The notes under the pieces are model-generated. The model saw only the letters and a list, made by a program, of their open reading frames with translations. It made no database searches and was not told where the DNA came from. This document shows positions 47,701 through 58,807 of a stretch of DNA of 64,000 nt, one piece after another (the stretch's first letter is position 1; the number at the start of each line of letters is the position of its first letter). This DNA is from Juglans regia (Eukaryota > Streptophyta > Magnoliopsida > Fagales > Juglandaceae). The position numbers were made by a program, and so were the translations under genes. The stretch covers positions 10,964,847 to 11,028,846 of the forward strand of contig NC_049914.1 of assembly GCF_001411555.2 (NCBI RefSeq), in the 5' to 3' direction.

Positions 47701-50700
47701 GTCAGGTTTGTTCGGATCATGATGTTATTAAGAGCCGCATTGTCAATTATTAAGGTCTTCTCACAATACAATTCTCTTGATGGCCTGGTTTTTGAGTGTA
47801 TTGACCAGTCAAGTTCTATTTGGTTGGAGAGACCCTTTGAGGCGGATGAGATTTATCAAGTGATTGGTGGGATGGCTAAGGATAAAGCTCTGGGTCTGGA
47901 TGGGTTCTCTATGGCTTTTTTCCATGATTGTTGAGGGATTGTTGGGGAGGATATCATGAAGGTTTCTCCCAAACTTCATCCTTTTCGAAAGTTTGAAAAA
48001 AGCCATAATTGACTTTTATTGCTCTTGTTCCTAAGTGGGTTGGAGTAGCAGAGGTAAAGGATTTTTGCCACATTAGTCTCATGAGGGGTGTACAAGATAA
48101 CCTCTAAAGGTCTTGCCAATTGCATGAGTGTAGTCATGAGTAGCATAATTTCTAAATTTCTAAACCTCTGAAATGCCTTTGTTAAGAGAAGAATTTTGGA
48201 TTTAGTTCTTATTGCAACGAATTATAGACTCAAAGTGAGCATCTTAGGCAAACTAGAGATGGAGAAGGCTTATGATCATGTCAACTGGGACTTCTTGTGT
48301 TATTTGCTTGAGAGGTGTGATTTTGGGAAAAAATGAGTTTCATGGATTACGTATTGTATTTCTACAATCACTTCTCGGTATTGGTGAATGGATCTTTGGT
48401 GGGACTTTTTAACAGTTTTAGGGGGTTGAGACAAGGGGACCCTCTCCCACCTTTTCTATTTTTCATTTTTATGGATGCTCTCAGCCACATGTTGGATGCA
48501 ACTGTCGGAGAAGGATTCCTTTCTGGTTTATCTGTGGGAGGTGTTAATATCTCTCATCTCCTCTTCGCAGATGATACCTTGTTTTTTTGTGAGCCAAATC
48601 ATGGTCATATTCAATCTTTGAGGGTTCTATTGCTTTGTTCTGAAGCTGTCACAGGATTGCAGGTAAAAATCTATCGAAGTCCAAAATGGTTCCTGTGGGT
48701 TCTATGAGTAATGTTCAGCACCTGGCTAGCATTATCGGCTGTAAGTTTCTTCGCTTCCCATGAAATACCTTGGTATACATTTGGGGGCCGCTTTCAAGGC
48801 AAAAACTCTGCAGGATAGGGTGCTAGAAAAGATCAAAAGAATATTGGCAGGATGATAAAGAATTTACTTCTCAAAGGGGGGTAGAATCACACTTGTCAAA
48901 AGCACTCTTTCTAACCTCCCAACATACTGTCTCTCTTTATTTCCTTTACCTATAGTTGTGGCATCTCATATTGATAAGGTCTTTCGCGCTTTTCTATGGG
49001 GAGAAAGCTAAGTTTCATCTTGGTAGTTGGGACAAAGTTTGATCTCCAGTAGTTTGTGGTGGTTTGGGGGTGCGTAATTTGAGGATCTTCATAAGGCACT
49101 CCTGGAAAAGAAGTTGTGTAGGTATCACTGGGAGGGAGAGGCTTTGTGCAGTGTAGTTATTGATTCTATGTATGGGAGTATCATAAAGGATGGTGTTTGA
49201 ACAAAGTTAGGGGGTATATGGTGTGGGGTTGTGGAAAATATTTGTAAAGTAGGGGGGTTCCAACTTTTAGATTTGAGGTTGGTCGGGGCTTTGGTGTTTA
49301 TTTTTGGCATGATGTTTGGTGTGGTGCAAAGACTCTTAAGCGTGTTTTTTCCCACTCTCTACCGGATTGCAAGTGACAAAGAGGCTTTAGTGGCTAATTT
49401 GTTGGATTGATCCAATGGCTCTACCTAGTCCATGTTTGTTTCTTGAGAGCAGCTCGGGATTGGGAACTTGAAACCTTTGTTGATTCTTTCAGTTCATTGT
49501 ATGTTTGACTTTTGATAATGTTCTGGAGGATAGGATGATTTGGACTCCTGGTGGAAGTAGAAGACTCTCGGTGCGATCCTTTTATAAGGCCCTTTCGGGT
49601 TATCATAGTAACCACTTTCCCTGGAAGAGTATTTGGAGATGTAAGTTACCTCCCAAAATGCTTTTTTGATTGGGCTACATTCCTTGGGAAAATTCTCGCC
49701 ATTGACAATTTGAGGAAACGGGGTCATATCATTATGGATTGGTGTTCCTTGTGTAAGAAAAACGAGGAAACTGTGGATCACCTATTGTTACATTGTGGGA
49801 TGGCTAGGTTTCTTAGGGATGAGATCTTTAACCGGACCGGTGTGGCATGGGTTATGCCCGGAAGGGCAGTGGACTTGGGTAATGTTCACATCACTGCTGT
49901 GTGGGAAATGATTCCTCATTGTATTATGCAGTGTTTGTGGATGGAGAAAAATGGTAGGTGCTTTGACGATCAGGAGCGTTCCTTGGATGAGTTGAAGAGA
50001 TTCCTTTTCAACTCTTCTTTCTTGGACTCCAGTCATTGTTTGTAATGGGGATAGTTTTCATAATTTGCTTGTATCTATCACTAGTGCTTAGTGGTTATTA
50101 AGCATGTTCTGTGTATATTTCCTGTGTACTTAGGCTATGTCTTTTACTATCAATTAGGTTTACTTATCAAAAAGGCTTCATCCATCTAAGTAAGAAAAGT
50201 GGAGATGTAGATTATGATTAATCTACATCTCCACCTTTCTTAAATAGCTGGATAATGGACAATGGATAGGATCCTCTAGCACATAATAACTACACTGTAA
50301 ATATATGTGGAGTGAGCATGTACATGTAGGCCAAGAAATTTACCTTTTGCAATACTAACTTGAACTCCAAGAGCTCATTATATGATAGTCGAAGTTTCTC
50401 ACCATTAGCATTCATTTCAATTAGCTCATTCTCGTGCTCTGCAAGTTGTATCTGGAATCAAGAGAAAAAACATAAATAACACACATTATTGGATTCCAAA
50501 GGAGGGCATCCCTACATTAGGTGGCACTAGGTCAGTGCCTTCAAACACTGCTCCATGCTCTAACTGACACCATAAAAATTCCAAGGCAAAGACTGGGAAC
50601 GACGCAAAAATACACACTTATCTGTAGAGAAAGAGCATTAATAGAGAAAATAACCTCTAATTCTTCCAGCTCAATATCAGATTGGATAACAGGATGTGCG

Positions 50701-53183
50701 GAGGATAGTAGACTGGCTTTACTAATTTGATCTTTAAGGAATCGTAGCTTTCTTGACATCTCTGCACATCGCTTCACCTGTAAAAAGCTCTCAAATGGAT
50801 TAAGATCTATCTCAAATATAGGAAACAAAACAGTAAATAATTCCAGAAGCTCAATCACTTCAGAAAATTCACCAAGTATCATTTAGGCCTCGTTTGGATG
50901 GTTATTTCAACACATCTCATCTCATCTCATTTCCTTCCCAAACATCACTCATACACAAAACACTTTCAATGTCAAATCTTTAACTTTTTTATCTAATTGT
51001 TACAGAATCATTAAAACTTTTCTAAACTTCCAAACAAAACACAAAAAATAATTTTAACTTTTTCAAATCCCAAAACAAAAATTATATTAAAAAATTATAT
51101 TTTAATAATACTTTAACTTTATAATATTTTTATTCAACTTTTTCTCTCTCCTTTCCCAAAATCCAATAAAACATCTTAACTCAAGTCATTTTACTACCAT
51201 TCACAAACTATTTCACTACTATTCACAGATTTCTCATCTCAACATCCAAACGACGCCCTAGATGCAAACCTAAGTTCAAGAGGTATACACATTACCGAAA
51301 AAGAAAATATTAATAGAAATATCTTTGCAAAGGTAAATTTAGGGCATAGGTTACATTTGGCTGTGGAGTTAAGGATATGAAGAAAACTTGTTAGGCTAGG
51401 TTTGGATACAAAAAACATCTCATCTCATCTCATCATTACAACTTTTTCAAATTTCCACACAAAATACAATAAACAACTTAACTTTTTCAAATCTCAAAAC
51501 AATAGTAATATTAAAAAATAATATTTTATTCAACTTTCATCTCAACTCACTATCTAAACCTATCCTGAAAAGTTGCTTTATACAAATTTTAACAACAAAA
51601 TATGGAATGAGCTTTGAGAATTTTGCTCCAACAAAAATAGTGTTATCTATTTGAAATAACGTCTAACACCTAATATTTCAAATCTATGATTTTGTTTGAT
51701 GACCAATCAGTTCAAATCCACAAATTTCATCAATTTAAATCATTTCTTTTAACTACTTTATTATAATTATTTCATTTTATAAAAAGCGTAGAGGGGCACA
51801 TCCCATCCCAAATCATTTTCTTTATATACTTACGTCCAAATGAACAAAAATGGAAACCCTTTGGGAATGATAGATATATACAAGCAAAGTATGGTGTTAA
51901 AATGCTTGTTCTTATGAGTTCACCGGTGTAAAATCAACAAGAAGCATATAAAGCGCACATCAGATCCTATTCACTGGGATTACCAATTTCTTATATAAAA
52001 CTAAACTAATGTTTAATACTTTTTGAGTTACCAAGATAAAACAGAATTACTAGAGAAAGATGTTGCAGTCTAAAACATCTAGATTGAAGCAGTAGTTGTA
52101 ATCATCACCAAGAAGGTACCTGATTAACAAATGTTCGTTGGAAAGGGCTTTTATCAGCATTTAACTGCCAAGAAAAATAATATGAGAGTGAGAATATGTG
52201 ATTACTAATTACCTGAGTAAAGCATAAATCCTTTCAATAGGACCCATTTTTTTTATGATGATTTCTTTCATCCAAAAGGCCAAAAGCTTATTCTGCTATA
52301 CTATGTGTGACAGGAAACAAAACATCAAAAGTAAAACCCATTCTTTTTCAAAATGGAGTTCCCTGTTATCCCATAAAGTATTGATTCCAATCACTAGGTA
52401 CTTCTAATAAATTTGAGTTTAGACTACAAAATGAAACTACAGAAAAATGGATTTGCATGATAATCTTAAGTAGAAAGGGAAAATTGTAGTTCAATCTCCT
52501 AAGACTTTCATGTTAGTAAAGCAACTTAAATCTAGTAAGGATTTATTTTAATTCAGCTCAGCTGCAATCCATAAGCTAAAAATTGGGACAAGCCCCAACC
52601 AGTTTAAGAAGCGCAAGACCCGTCCCCATGCACATATCTCATAAACCAATATCACGCTTGCCTCCATTGGCTCAATAATGGCCTTTTGACAAATCACTAT
52701 ATGGCTTGGTACAGCCTCTCACTGCCCTCACGCAAAGTCCACATCAGAGTTGCCAAATCCTATAAACATACATAAATATTATGCTACTAAAACTATACTA
52801 GATCCAAAAAAATTACGAGATTTTCTGTTCGATGACTAAGAAAATGCAGGAAAGAGAAGCAATCAAAAGTTCCAATTCTAATAAATCTTCCAAATCTCAC
52901 TACCCGAACACTACCAAAACGACGTACCCCCCGATACTCGAATTAAATATCGTCCCATGCTTCCTCAATTATCTCAGAAACAACGGCGAAACCGCCAATG
53001 CGAAATCTAACACAAGTCCAGATCGGAGTCAAAACTTACGTCTCGGAATTGGAGGAGTCCGAGTTCGCCAAGGTAAGAGACGGCTCGGTGAGCGGACTCG
53101 ACGGGGATGATGAGCTGGACAAAAGTCATCTTCTCAGAGCGCATCAGATCCATGGGCGGCAAGTTGTCAACGAACCTCTCCAT
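38755..53183 (-). CDS. VHA-a1: V-type H+-ATPase subunit a, VHA-a1-like
   Basis: This is the membrane-integral a subunit of the V0 sector, which forms the proton half-channels. The a1 isoform in Arabidopsis acts in the TGN/early endosome. Exon ends (minus): 53183-53040, 52164-52120, 50777-50655, 50451-50344, 46101-45991, 45906-45733, 45515-45378, 45018-44911, 44793-44686, 44547-44399, 44273-44120, 43355-43195, 41929-41723, 41617-41434, 41344-41261, 39959-39766, 39663-39604 and 38959-38755. Total 2457 bases, 818 aa, the normal length. The N-terminus [19 protein letters not shown] and [20 protein letters not shown] match a1 rather than a2/a3. The essential transport arginine is present in [13 protein letters not shown] (about residue 726, equivalent to yeast Vph1 R735). 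Other landmarks: [71 protein letters not shown]. Introns 13 and 14 have GC donors; intron 4 holds a LINE relic. Confidence 0.95.
42150..42268 (+). mobile_element. LINE 3' tail fragment in VHA-a1 intron 12
   Basis: It shares gcttgtatccatcactagtg and the following ...tgtgtacttgggctatgcc with the 3' end of the LINE at 46880-50176, and finishes with an A run. It is a short 5'-truncated copy or a SINE using the same tail. Confidence 0.65.
42780..42890 (-). mobile_element. LINE/SINE 3' tail-like fragment (minus)
   Basis: The minus strand shows gctttctcttgtatacatct, then tgtgtgcttcggttgcgccc, followed by A-rich ends: the same plan (gtatac...tgtg(t)acttgggc) as the other tails but more diverged. Confidence 0.4.
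43041..43176 (+). repeat. 36-bp direct repeat, 100-bp period, in VHA-a1 intron 12
   Basis: accagaaatttttaatttaa followed by tcagagatctgagaaa occurs at 43041-43076 and again, without change, at 43141-43176. It lies just outside exon 12 on the downstream side, suggesting a small recent duplication. Confidence 0.85.
46297..46700 (-). mobile_element. LINE 3' end fragment with poly(A), VHA-a1 intron 4
   Basis: A T run at 46297-46309 (poly(A) on the minus strand) is followed by sequence whose reverse complement reads ggtatctcttttgtatacgt then cctgtgttcttgggcttaca, the LINE tail pattern. The further extent to about 46700 is uncertain. Confidence 0.55.
46880..50176 (+). mobile_element. LINE (non-LTR) relic in VHA-a1 intron 4
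   Basis: The plus strand carries, in order, a broken L1-type endonuclease ([32 protein letters not shown]), the linker, reverse transcriptase ([32 protein letters not shown] at about 48555-48590) and a zf-RVT finger ([18 protein letters not shown] at about 49743-49795). It ends in an untranslated tail with ...tgtgtacttaggctatgtc and a short A run at 50172. Stops and frameshifts throughout make it inactive. It is antisense to VHA-a1 and accounts for most of the 4.2-kb intron. Confidence 0.9.
50886..51257 (+). mobile_element. Tourist-like MITE (372 bp) in VHA-a1 intron 2
   Basis: Terminal inverted repeats are GGCCTCGTTTGGATG and CATCCAAACGACGCC, next to TTA (50883-50885) and CTA (51258-51260), matching the TWA target preference of PIF/Harbinger elements at two of three bases. 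The interior is AT-rich with repeated actttttcaaat-type text and no coding capacity. Confidence 0.75.
51394..51565 (+). mobile_element. Tourist-like MITE (172 bp) in VHA-a1 intron 2
   Basis: The ends GGCTAGGTTTGGATA and TATCTAAACCTATCC form an inverted repeat flanked by TTA and TGA. The interior contains catctcatctcatctcatca then ttacaactttttcaaatttc, as in the copies at 36935 and 60543. It lies only 136 bp from the larger MITE at 50886. Confidence 0.75.
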
Positions 53184-54609
53184 AATTTCTTAATCTTCTT
53201 CCTATTCTTTTCAATTTTCCCGGGAACCAAGCATCAACAACTTGTTCTCCTGATTTACTTCAGATCTGAAGCGTCCTCCTTCCCTTCCTCTCTCGTTTCC
53301 GTGGCGTCCGTTTGGTGGCGTTTATTTGGGGAACTATGGTTTCAGTCTTCCCCCAACAACTACCATCACCATCGAAAGAATTCGCTCTACTTTACGAAAC
53401 TTATTGGAAGTTGCAAATTTGTAATAAATAACGCACTTGATTGTGTCGAAGTGGTTATGGCAGTCGAGGTTAAAGATCGCTGGATCTCGGGAATAATATT
53501 GGCGTTTGGATCCATCCCTTTTCGTACTTAAAAAAAAAAAAACAAGTCAACACTCCAAAAAACAATAAAAATTAATCTAATTGTAACTGAAATTACAGTT
53601 TCCGTTCCTAACCATCGCATGTTTCTTTTTTAATTTACATTTTAACACATCAAAATTCTTATTTTTTACTTTGAATTATCTATATTTTTGTATTCCGCCT
53701 TCGACGTATATATGACTGCTTTTTTTTTTAAACAAATAAATTTTCATTCAGGTAAAAAAAAGATGATATCTAAAGAGGAAGTGGGGTTGCTTAACAAATG
53801 TCCCAATACAATAATCCTAGTGTAACGGTGGAGGAGAAAAAAAAAAAAAAAGGTTTCGTAACTAATTTCTTGATCCTCACCATTGCTCTACTAAGAAGAC
53901 GCCATCTTAAAAGATATTTTTTTTATAATTCACATAACCATGTGAATTGTAGCAACATCGCTAGACACAGTGGAAGTAGGTGCACTGCAATTTATTATCT
54001 TGAGATATTTTTTAGAAGGATCTCTATTTTCTTTTTCAAGATTATCGATTAGAAAAAGTATTAACATAATAGAAAGCACGGTATCGAATGGACTGATCAG
54101 CGGCTATTCATCTGTCTTCTCGAGCAACTGTACTCATTATCCTTAATTTTATCATAATCAATTGCACAAATTGATATAACAAGTTTTAAATAATTTTGTA
54201 AATAGACCATTTAAATAAAAAAATATTTAAATATGGTGCATTAACTTGAATGATAAACTTCATGATGAAAAGCAATACTTTTTTCATTATGTTCTTTAGG
54301 TAATCTTCCATATATTTTATCAGACAGGTCTAAATCGATGATGTACACAATAAGTACTAATTCATAGATGAAAAGGTTAATTTTCTTCTTACAACAACAA
54401 TTGTATATAGAACCACTTCCTCTTATAAAAACAGAGTTAAAAATTCCATGCCACAAAATTCAACATTGTTAATTAGTACCTTTTCATTTTTTTTTCTTTT
54501 TTCTTTTTTCCGTGTTGACAAGGAACCAATAAATCCATGACTCTCGGTTCCATTTTTTTTATTGCTAGATATTGGCAAGTGAGAGGTAGAAATAGACCCA
54601 ACAACCCAC
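53184..54609. other. 5' side of VHA-a1 and spacer to the LINE
   Basis: The first few hundred bases hold the 5' UTR and promoter of VHA-a1, where the long plus-strand open frame 52998-53531 is an antisense shadow of exon 1. At 53714-53850 the minus strand reads like a LINE 3' tail ending in a T/A run (cctgaatgaaaatttatttg then tttaaaaaaa). Nothing else is recognisable. Confidence 0.4.
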
Positions 54610-55218
54610 TTCTCAAATTGAGTTCTGGTAGAAAGAATTATCTCTTCAAAACCTCTTAACAAACACACCTTTCATGCAACTATAAAGGTTGTTTGGAGCT
54701 TCATGATAGGTCTCATGGTCGATGAAAAAGAGCGAGTCCTAGCAAACTGCTCGTGGAATTTCAAAGGTTTTCCTATGGTTTTTCGACTTTGGCCTCCAAG
54801 TCCATTTACGAAGTGGCTTAATTGTTCTATCTTCTGGGTTCAAATCCATGGCTTACAATTACAGATGCTCTCAAAACATAATTCAGAGAACATAGGTTTA
54901 GTGTTGGGCAACCTCGTTGAAGTAGATGATTTTTCCATTTTCGGAGTTGCACTAAGACGTTTTCTATTGATTAAAGTGGAGATTAATGTCAATCAACCTC
55001 TACCCAAAGGCTTCAATCTAGCTCTTCCCAATAGAGAAGCATCAAAAATATTTTTCAAGTATGAACATCTATCAGACTTATGTTACTGCTGTGGCCAACT
55101 AGATCATATCCTTCAAGCATGTCCAGATCATAATACTTCATTAGAGAATCATCAGTATGGTCCATGGATGAGGGTTGGCAATCCAAACAGCAGAAATAGC
55201 CATCCTTTTGAACTGTAG
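54610..55218 (+). pseudogene. LINE ORF1 (DUF4283-like with CCHC zinc knuckle)
   Basis: The open part shows a DUF4283-type RNA-binding region (EKERVLANCSWNFKGFPMVF, FWVQIHGLQL, ENIGLVLGNLVEVDDF) and a zinc knuckle CYCCGQLDHILQAC (CX2CX4HX4C) at about 55083-55125. It ends at TAG 55216-55218. Homologous text continues out of frame, and the true start lies upstream of the first ATG (54703), around 54610-54650. Confidence 0.75.
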
Positions 55219-55542
55219 CAACCAGCAAATCCGCCACCGACCAGAATCATTCCCTCTTCACGGACTTATTTGCCTCAACACTCGGTTTTCATCAAGAAAA
55301 CAATGGAGGGAAGGTCTCAAGTAAACCGAGATCCAGAAAACCACCAATCCAAAAAAACGGAAGAGAAAATACATTCAGAGCACAAGACCCAAACCCTTTG
55401 TCCTGAAAATAAGGGAAAAGCTTGCACATCTTCAACACCTGCTTGAGAAAAGTCAAAAGACCAAGAAACAACATGTGGTAAGGAATAGTTGATCAAATTG
55501 GCGGTAGAAGTTCCATTTAATGTTGGTAGCGCAAGTCCCCTA

Positions 55543-56982
55543 TAGGGCTGAGCAAAAATCCGACAATCTAACTCCGTTTTGGCTCCACTCCTGGTCCGCT
55601 TCGACACCTACAAGTCGGAGTCGGAGTTTTTTCCCTATTAGAAATCGGAGTCGGAGTCATTGAAGAACCGACTCCGACTCCGCTCCAATCCGCCTCCGAC
55701 TTCGCCCTCCGACTCCATCTCCGATTTTACACATATTTTATAAAAATATATGTTTTTCTATATATTAATCATTTAAATTTTATACAACTATATCTTATAT
55801 AGTTAGTTAAACTTAATAATATACTAGATAAATAATATATTTATACTATAATATATAGACTAAATTGACTAATAAATAATAATAGTTTAGTATATGACTA
55901 TATGTAAATATCATACTATTACAAATTTACAATATTACTATCATGTTACATGTAAGTTGTAACACTAAATTACTAATGTATAAATATAATAACATGTAAT
56001 ACTAATATATATATAATATACTATAAACACTAAGATGCATAATAACATCAACATGTAATACTAATGGATAAACACTAATCTATAAATTTATAATAACATA
56101 TAATACTAATGTATAATAACTAAAGTATTATTCATATAAATTTTATATAACAATATCTTGTATTAATTATATTTTTTGACTTAATAAATTCTCAACATAT
56201 TCATTTTGATAAATATATTATTAATACTAATATACATTAGTATATTAATTAGATTTATGGTCTAATACTAATACTATTAGTAATCCACGTTAAATCTATA
56301 AATAAATTACTATATAAATTATGGCTGAGCAAAAATCCAACAATCCAACTCCGAATCCGGCTCCGCTTTGACTACGGCAAGTTGAAGTCGAAGTCGGAGT
56401 TTTTTTCCTATTGAAAATCGGAGTCAGAGTCATTATATTATATATATATATATATTATATATAATATAATTAAAAATATATTCATAGTAATTATAATAGT
56501 ATACTATAGTAACCATACGGTGCCTTTTTTTTAATCTTCATTTCGTATATGGTGCCTTTGTTTATTGTAGTGATTAGTTGGAAGTGGATATGGAATCATG
56601 GATGATGGGAGTACATGTAAAAATAGGACTTTCTTTTTATTTTTAATTTTTGAATGTATGTTAGTATGTTACTTGTTTTATTTAGTTGTATTTTTTATTA
56701 TAATCAAAAGTTTCATAAGTTTGGATTGTAATTTTGGGAAAATTGAAATTTGATAGCCCACAATTTTTTTTTTTTTTAAAAGTGGGTCAAATATGAAGTT
56801 AAAAAAAATTAAAAAAAAAAGTCCAAAAATCCAACTCCACTTCGACAAGTCAGAGTCGGAGGCAGAGCGGATTCTCTACATCTCGGAGTCGGAGTCGGAG
56901 GTCGGATTCGACCTCCGACAAAGTTGGAGTCGGAGTCGGAGGTTGGGCCCTCCGACTCCGAAATGGTCGGTGCTCAGCCCCA
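55543..56982 (+). mobile_element. hAT-like non-autonomous element, GGAGTC family
   Basis: It begins TAGGGCTGAGCAAAAATCCG and ends GGTCGGTGCTCAGCCCCA, an inverted repeat of about 11 bp fitting hAT termini. It is flanked by gtccccta (55535-55542) and gtcccctc (56983-56990), 8 bp with one mismatch. Both ends carry tandem GGAGTC/GACTCC trimer-pair repeats, and the core is AT-rich. A second copy of the left end (atggctgagcaaaaatccaa at about 56322) lies inside, so the 1440-bp element is composite or internally duplicated. It splits the LINE after ORF1. Confidence 0.75.
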
Positions 56983-58799
56983 GTCCCCTCTAGTTCCCTC
57001 AAATTCTACCCCTTGGATCTTAAGCAATCACACCAAGCCCTCACAGTAGGCTTCCACATGGACATTCATGTCCCATAAACACCAAGCCATCACACCAAGC
57101 CCTCTTTCCACCTCTATTAATGCAATCAAATCCTCTTGTTACTAGTCTCAACCCCCACTCCTTCTTGAATCATGGACTCGAAGATTACAAGCCAACAACA
57201 CTTGGCCCATCAATCTTCAAATAGATCATAGCTCAATTTGAAAAACTATCAGACCCAATCCATAACGAAAAACCCAAACACTTTTATTCACTTCTGGTTA
57301 GCCCATTCGAAAAAATCCGCCTAGCAATTACTTCCATCTGACGCTAGATAAAATAATGATTATTCTGCAGGTTAGTTTCAACAAATAATTCACAGGAAAT
57401 AAGACAAGAGAATCGCCCAAAAACACAGAAAACGCTTCTGACGTTCAATTCACAATTATCAAAATTCAAGAATAGTTCCACCAACCTACAAGTCGGGTTG
57501 TAATAGCTAAAAATCGATTGTATCAAAATTTTGCCAAAAATCTGGTCCAAATCAAGTTCAAAATCACTTCCTAATCAATAAATAAAATATTACCATAAAA
57601 AACAAAAAATAACTAAAAATAGGAATTCAGAGAGGAAAACAATAGAATTGGCCTCGAAAATGATGCACACCAAGCATAGTTAGGTCCGCACAACGTGCGC
57701 ACCGAAAAGAGTTTTCCAAATTGGGGTAATATGCACAATTCTATACATGTAGCCAAAGTCATGACCAAAATACCAAAACGCTCCCAAAACTGCCCAAATC
57801 AATAAAAGATCACGATTTTCTGTCATCTTTAAGCTTATCTGCCACTTCAAAATACTTCAGCGCAGTCAATGTGCAATCCGAAAACTCAGTATCATCTAAC
57901 TCGGATCCTCCTGCATCACCATCTCAACAGTCAAGCCCACTCCAATAGAGGAACTGTCCCCCATAGGCCTAACTTCAATCTTCCCCTCACTAAAAGCCCA
58001 GCAAGTACAAAATCCTTCTAAAGACATCTCGTCGATTGACTCAAGAGACTCTCACCCCTTTCCCGATCATTTGAACCACTGACCCTAGTATCTAAATCTC
58101 TTGCAAACCCTCCCACTACAAGAAAGAGAGGACTAGTTCACACAAAGGAGGAAATTCCTCTAAAAAAGCGCATTTCTAAGTATCAAGTATCCTCGATTCC
58201 TCAGGAAGCTCAGCGAGTGAAGCAAACTATCACTGGTTGAACATTTCTAGAAGAGGATCAAACCCTAACAAAGCTGCTCGGAAGCCCCATGGCAACAAAA
58301 AGCATAGAACAGTAGAAAAGCAGCGCAAAAAGCCCAAATTCTCTCTCTATCAAAGGCATCCAGTAAAATCACTTATTGGTAACATATCTCAAATCCCATC
58401 TTTTGTAATCCCATTAATTGAAGCAGCCAATGGGCAAGGCCTAACCTGCCACCAAGCTAGACATGAGGTTGTTGTATTGGAATTGTAAAAGAATAGCCCA
58501 TCCCTCTACAATGCGAAGTTCAAGGGCACACATCATGTGTCACCAACTTGATATGGTCTTTTTTACCAAAAACCCTTTCGACAGATGTAAAAACATCTGG
58601 TATTGTTAATAGCTTAAGTTTTTCTTTGTTTATGCATGCTCCCTCATATAGTAAATAAGGAGGGCTTTTGTTTACGTGGTGTTCAAGTATGAATGTCGAA
58701 CTAGTACATATTTCTAGTAATGTAATTGATATTTGGTGTACTAGGATGTTGTTCATATGCCCTAATTGCTTGCTCTTGTTTACTGCCCAGCTCAACATT
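56983..58799 (+). other. Decayed LINE interior between ORF1 and endonuclease
   Basis: No intact frame remains. Short peptide-like pieces and A-rich text fit the untranslated or linker part of the LINE. The open frames 57344-57550 (minus), 58237-58488 and 58520-58804 match no protein I recognise; the last is antisense to endonuclease remnants. Confidence 0.4.
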
Positions 58800-58807
58800 G
58801 TCAAAAG

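Noticed and set aside
52998..53531. 177-codon plus-strand frame
   Set aside because: It is antisense to the first VHA-a1 exon and its leader; no independent support.
53798..54052. 84-codon plus-strand frame
   Set aside because: Lies next to a LINE-tail-like A/T run, is lysine- and phenylalanine-rich and matches no known family.
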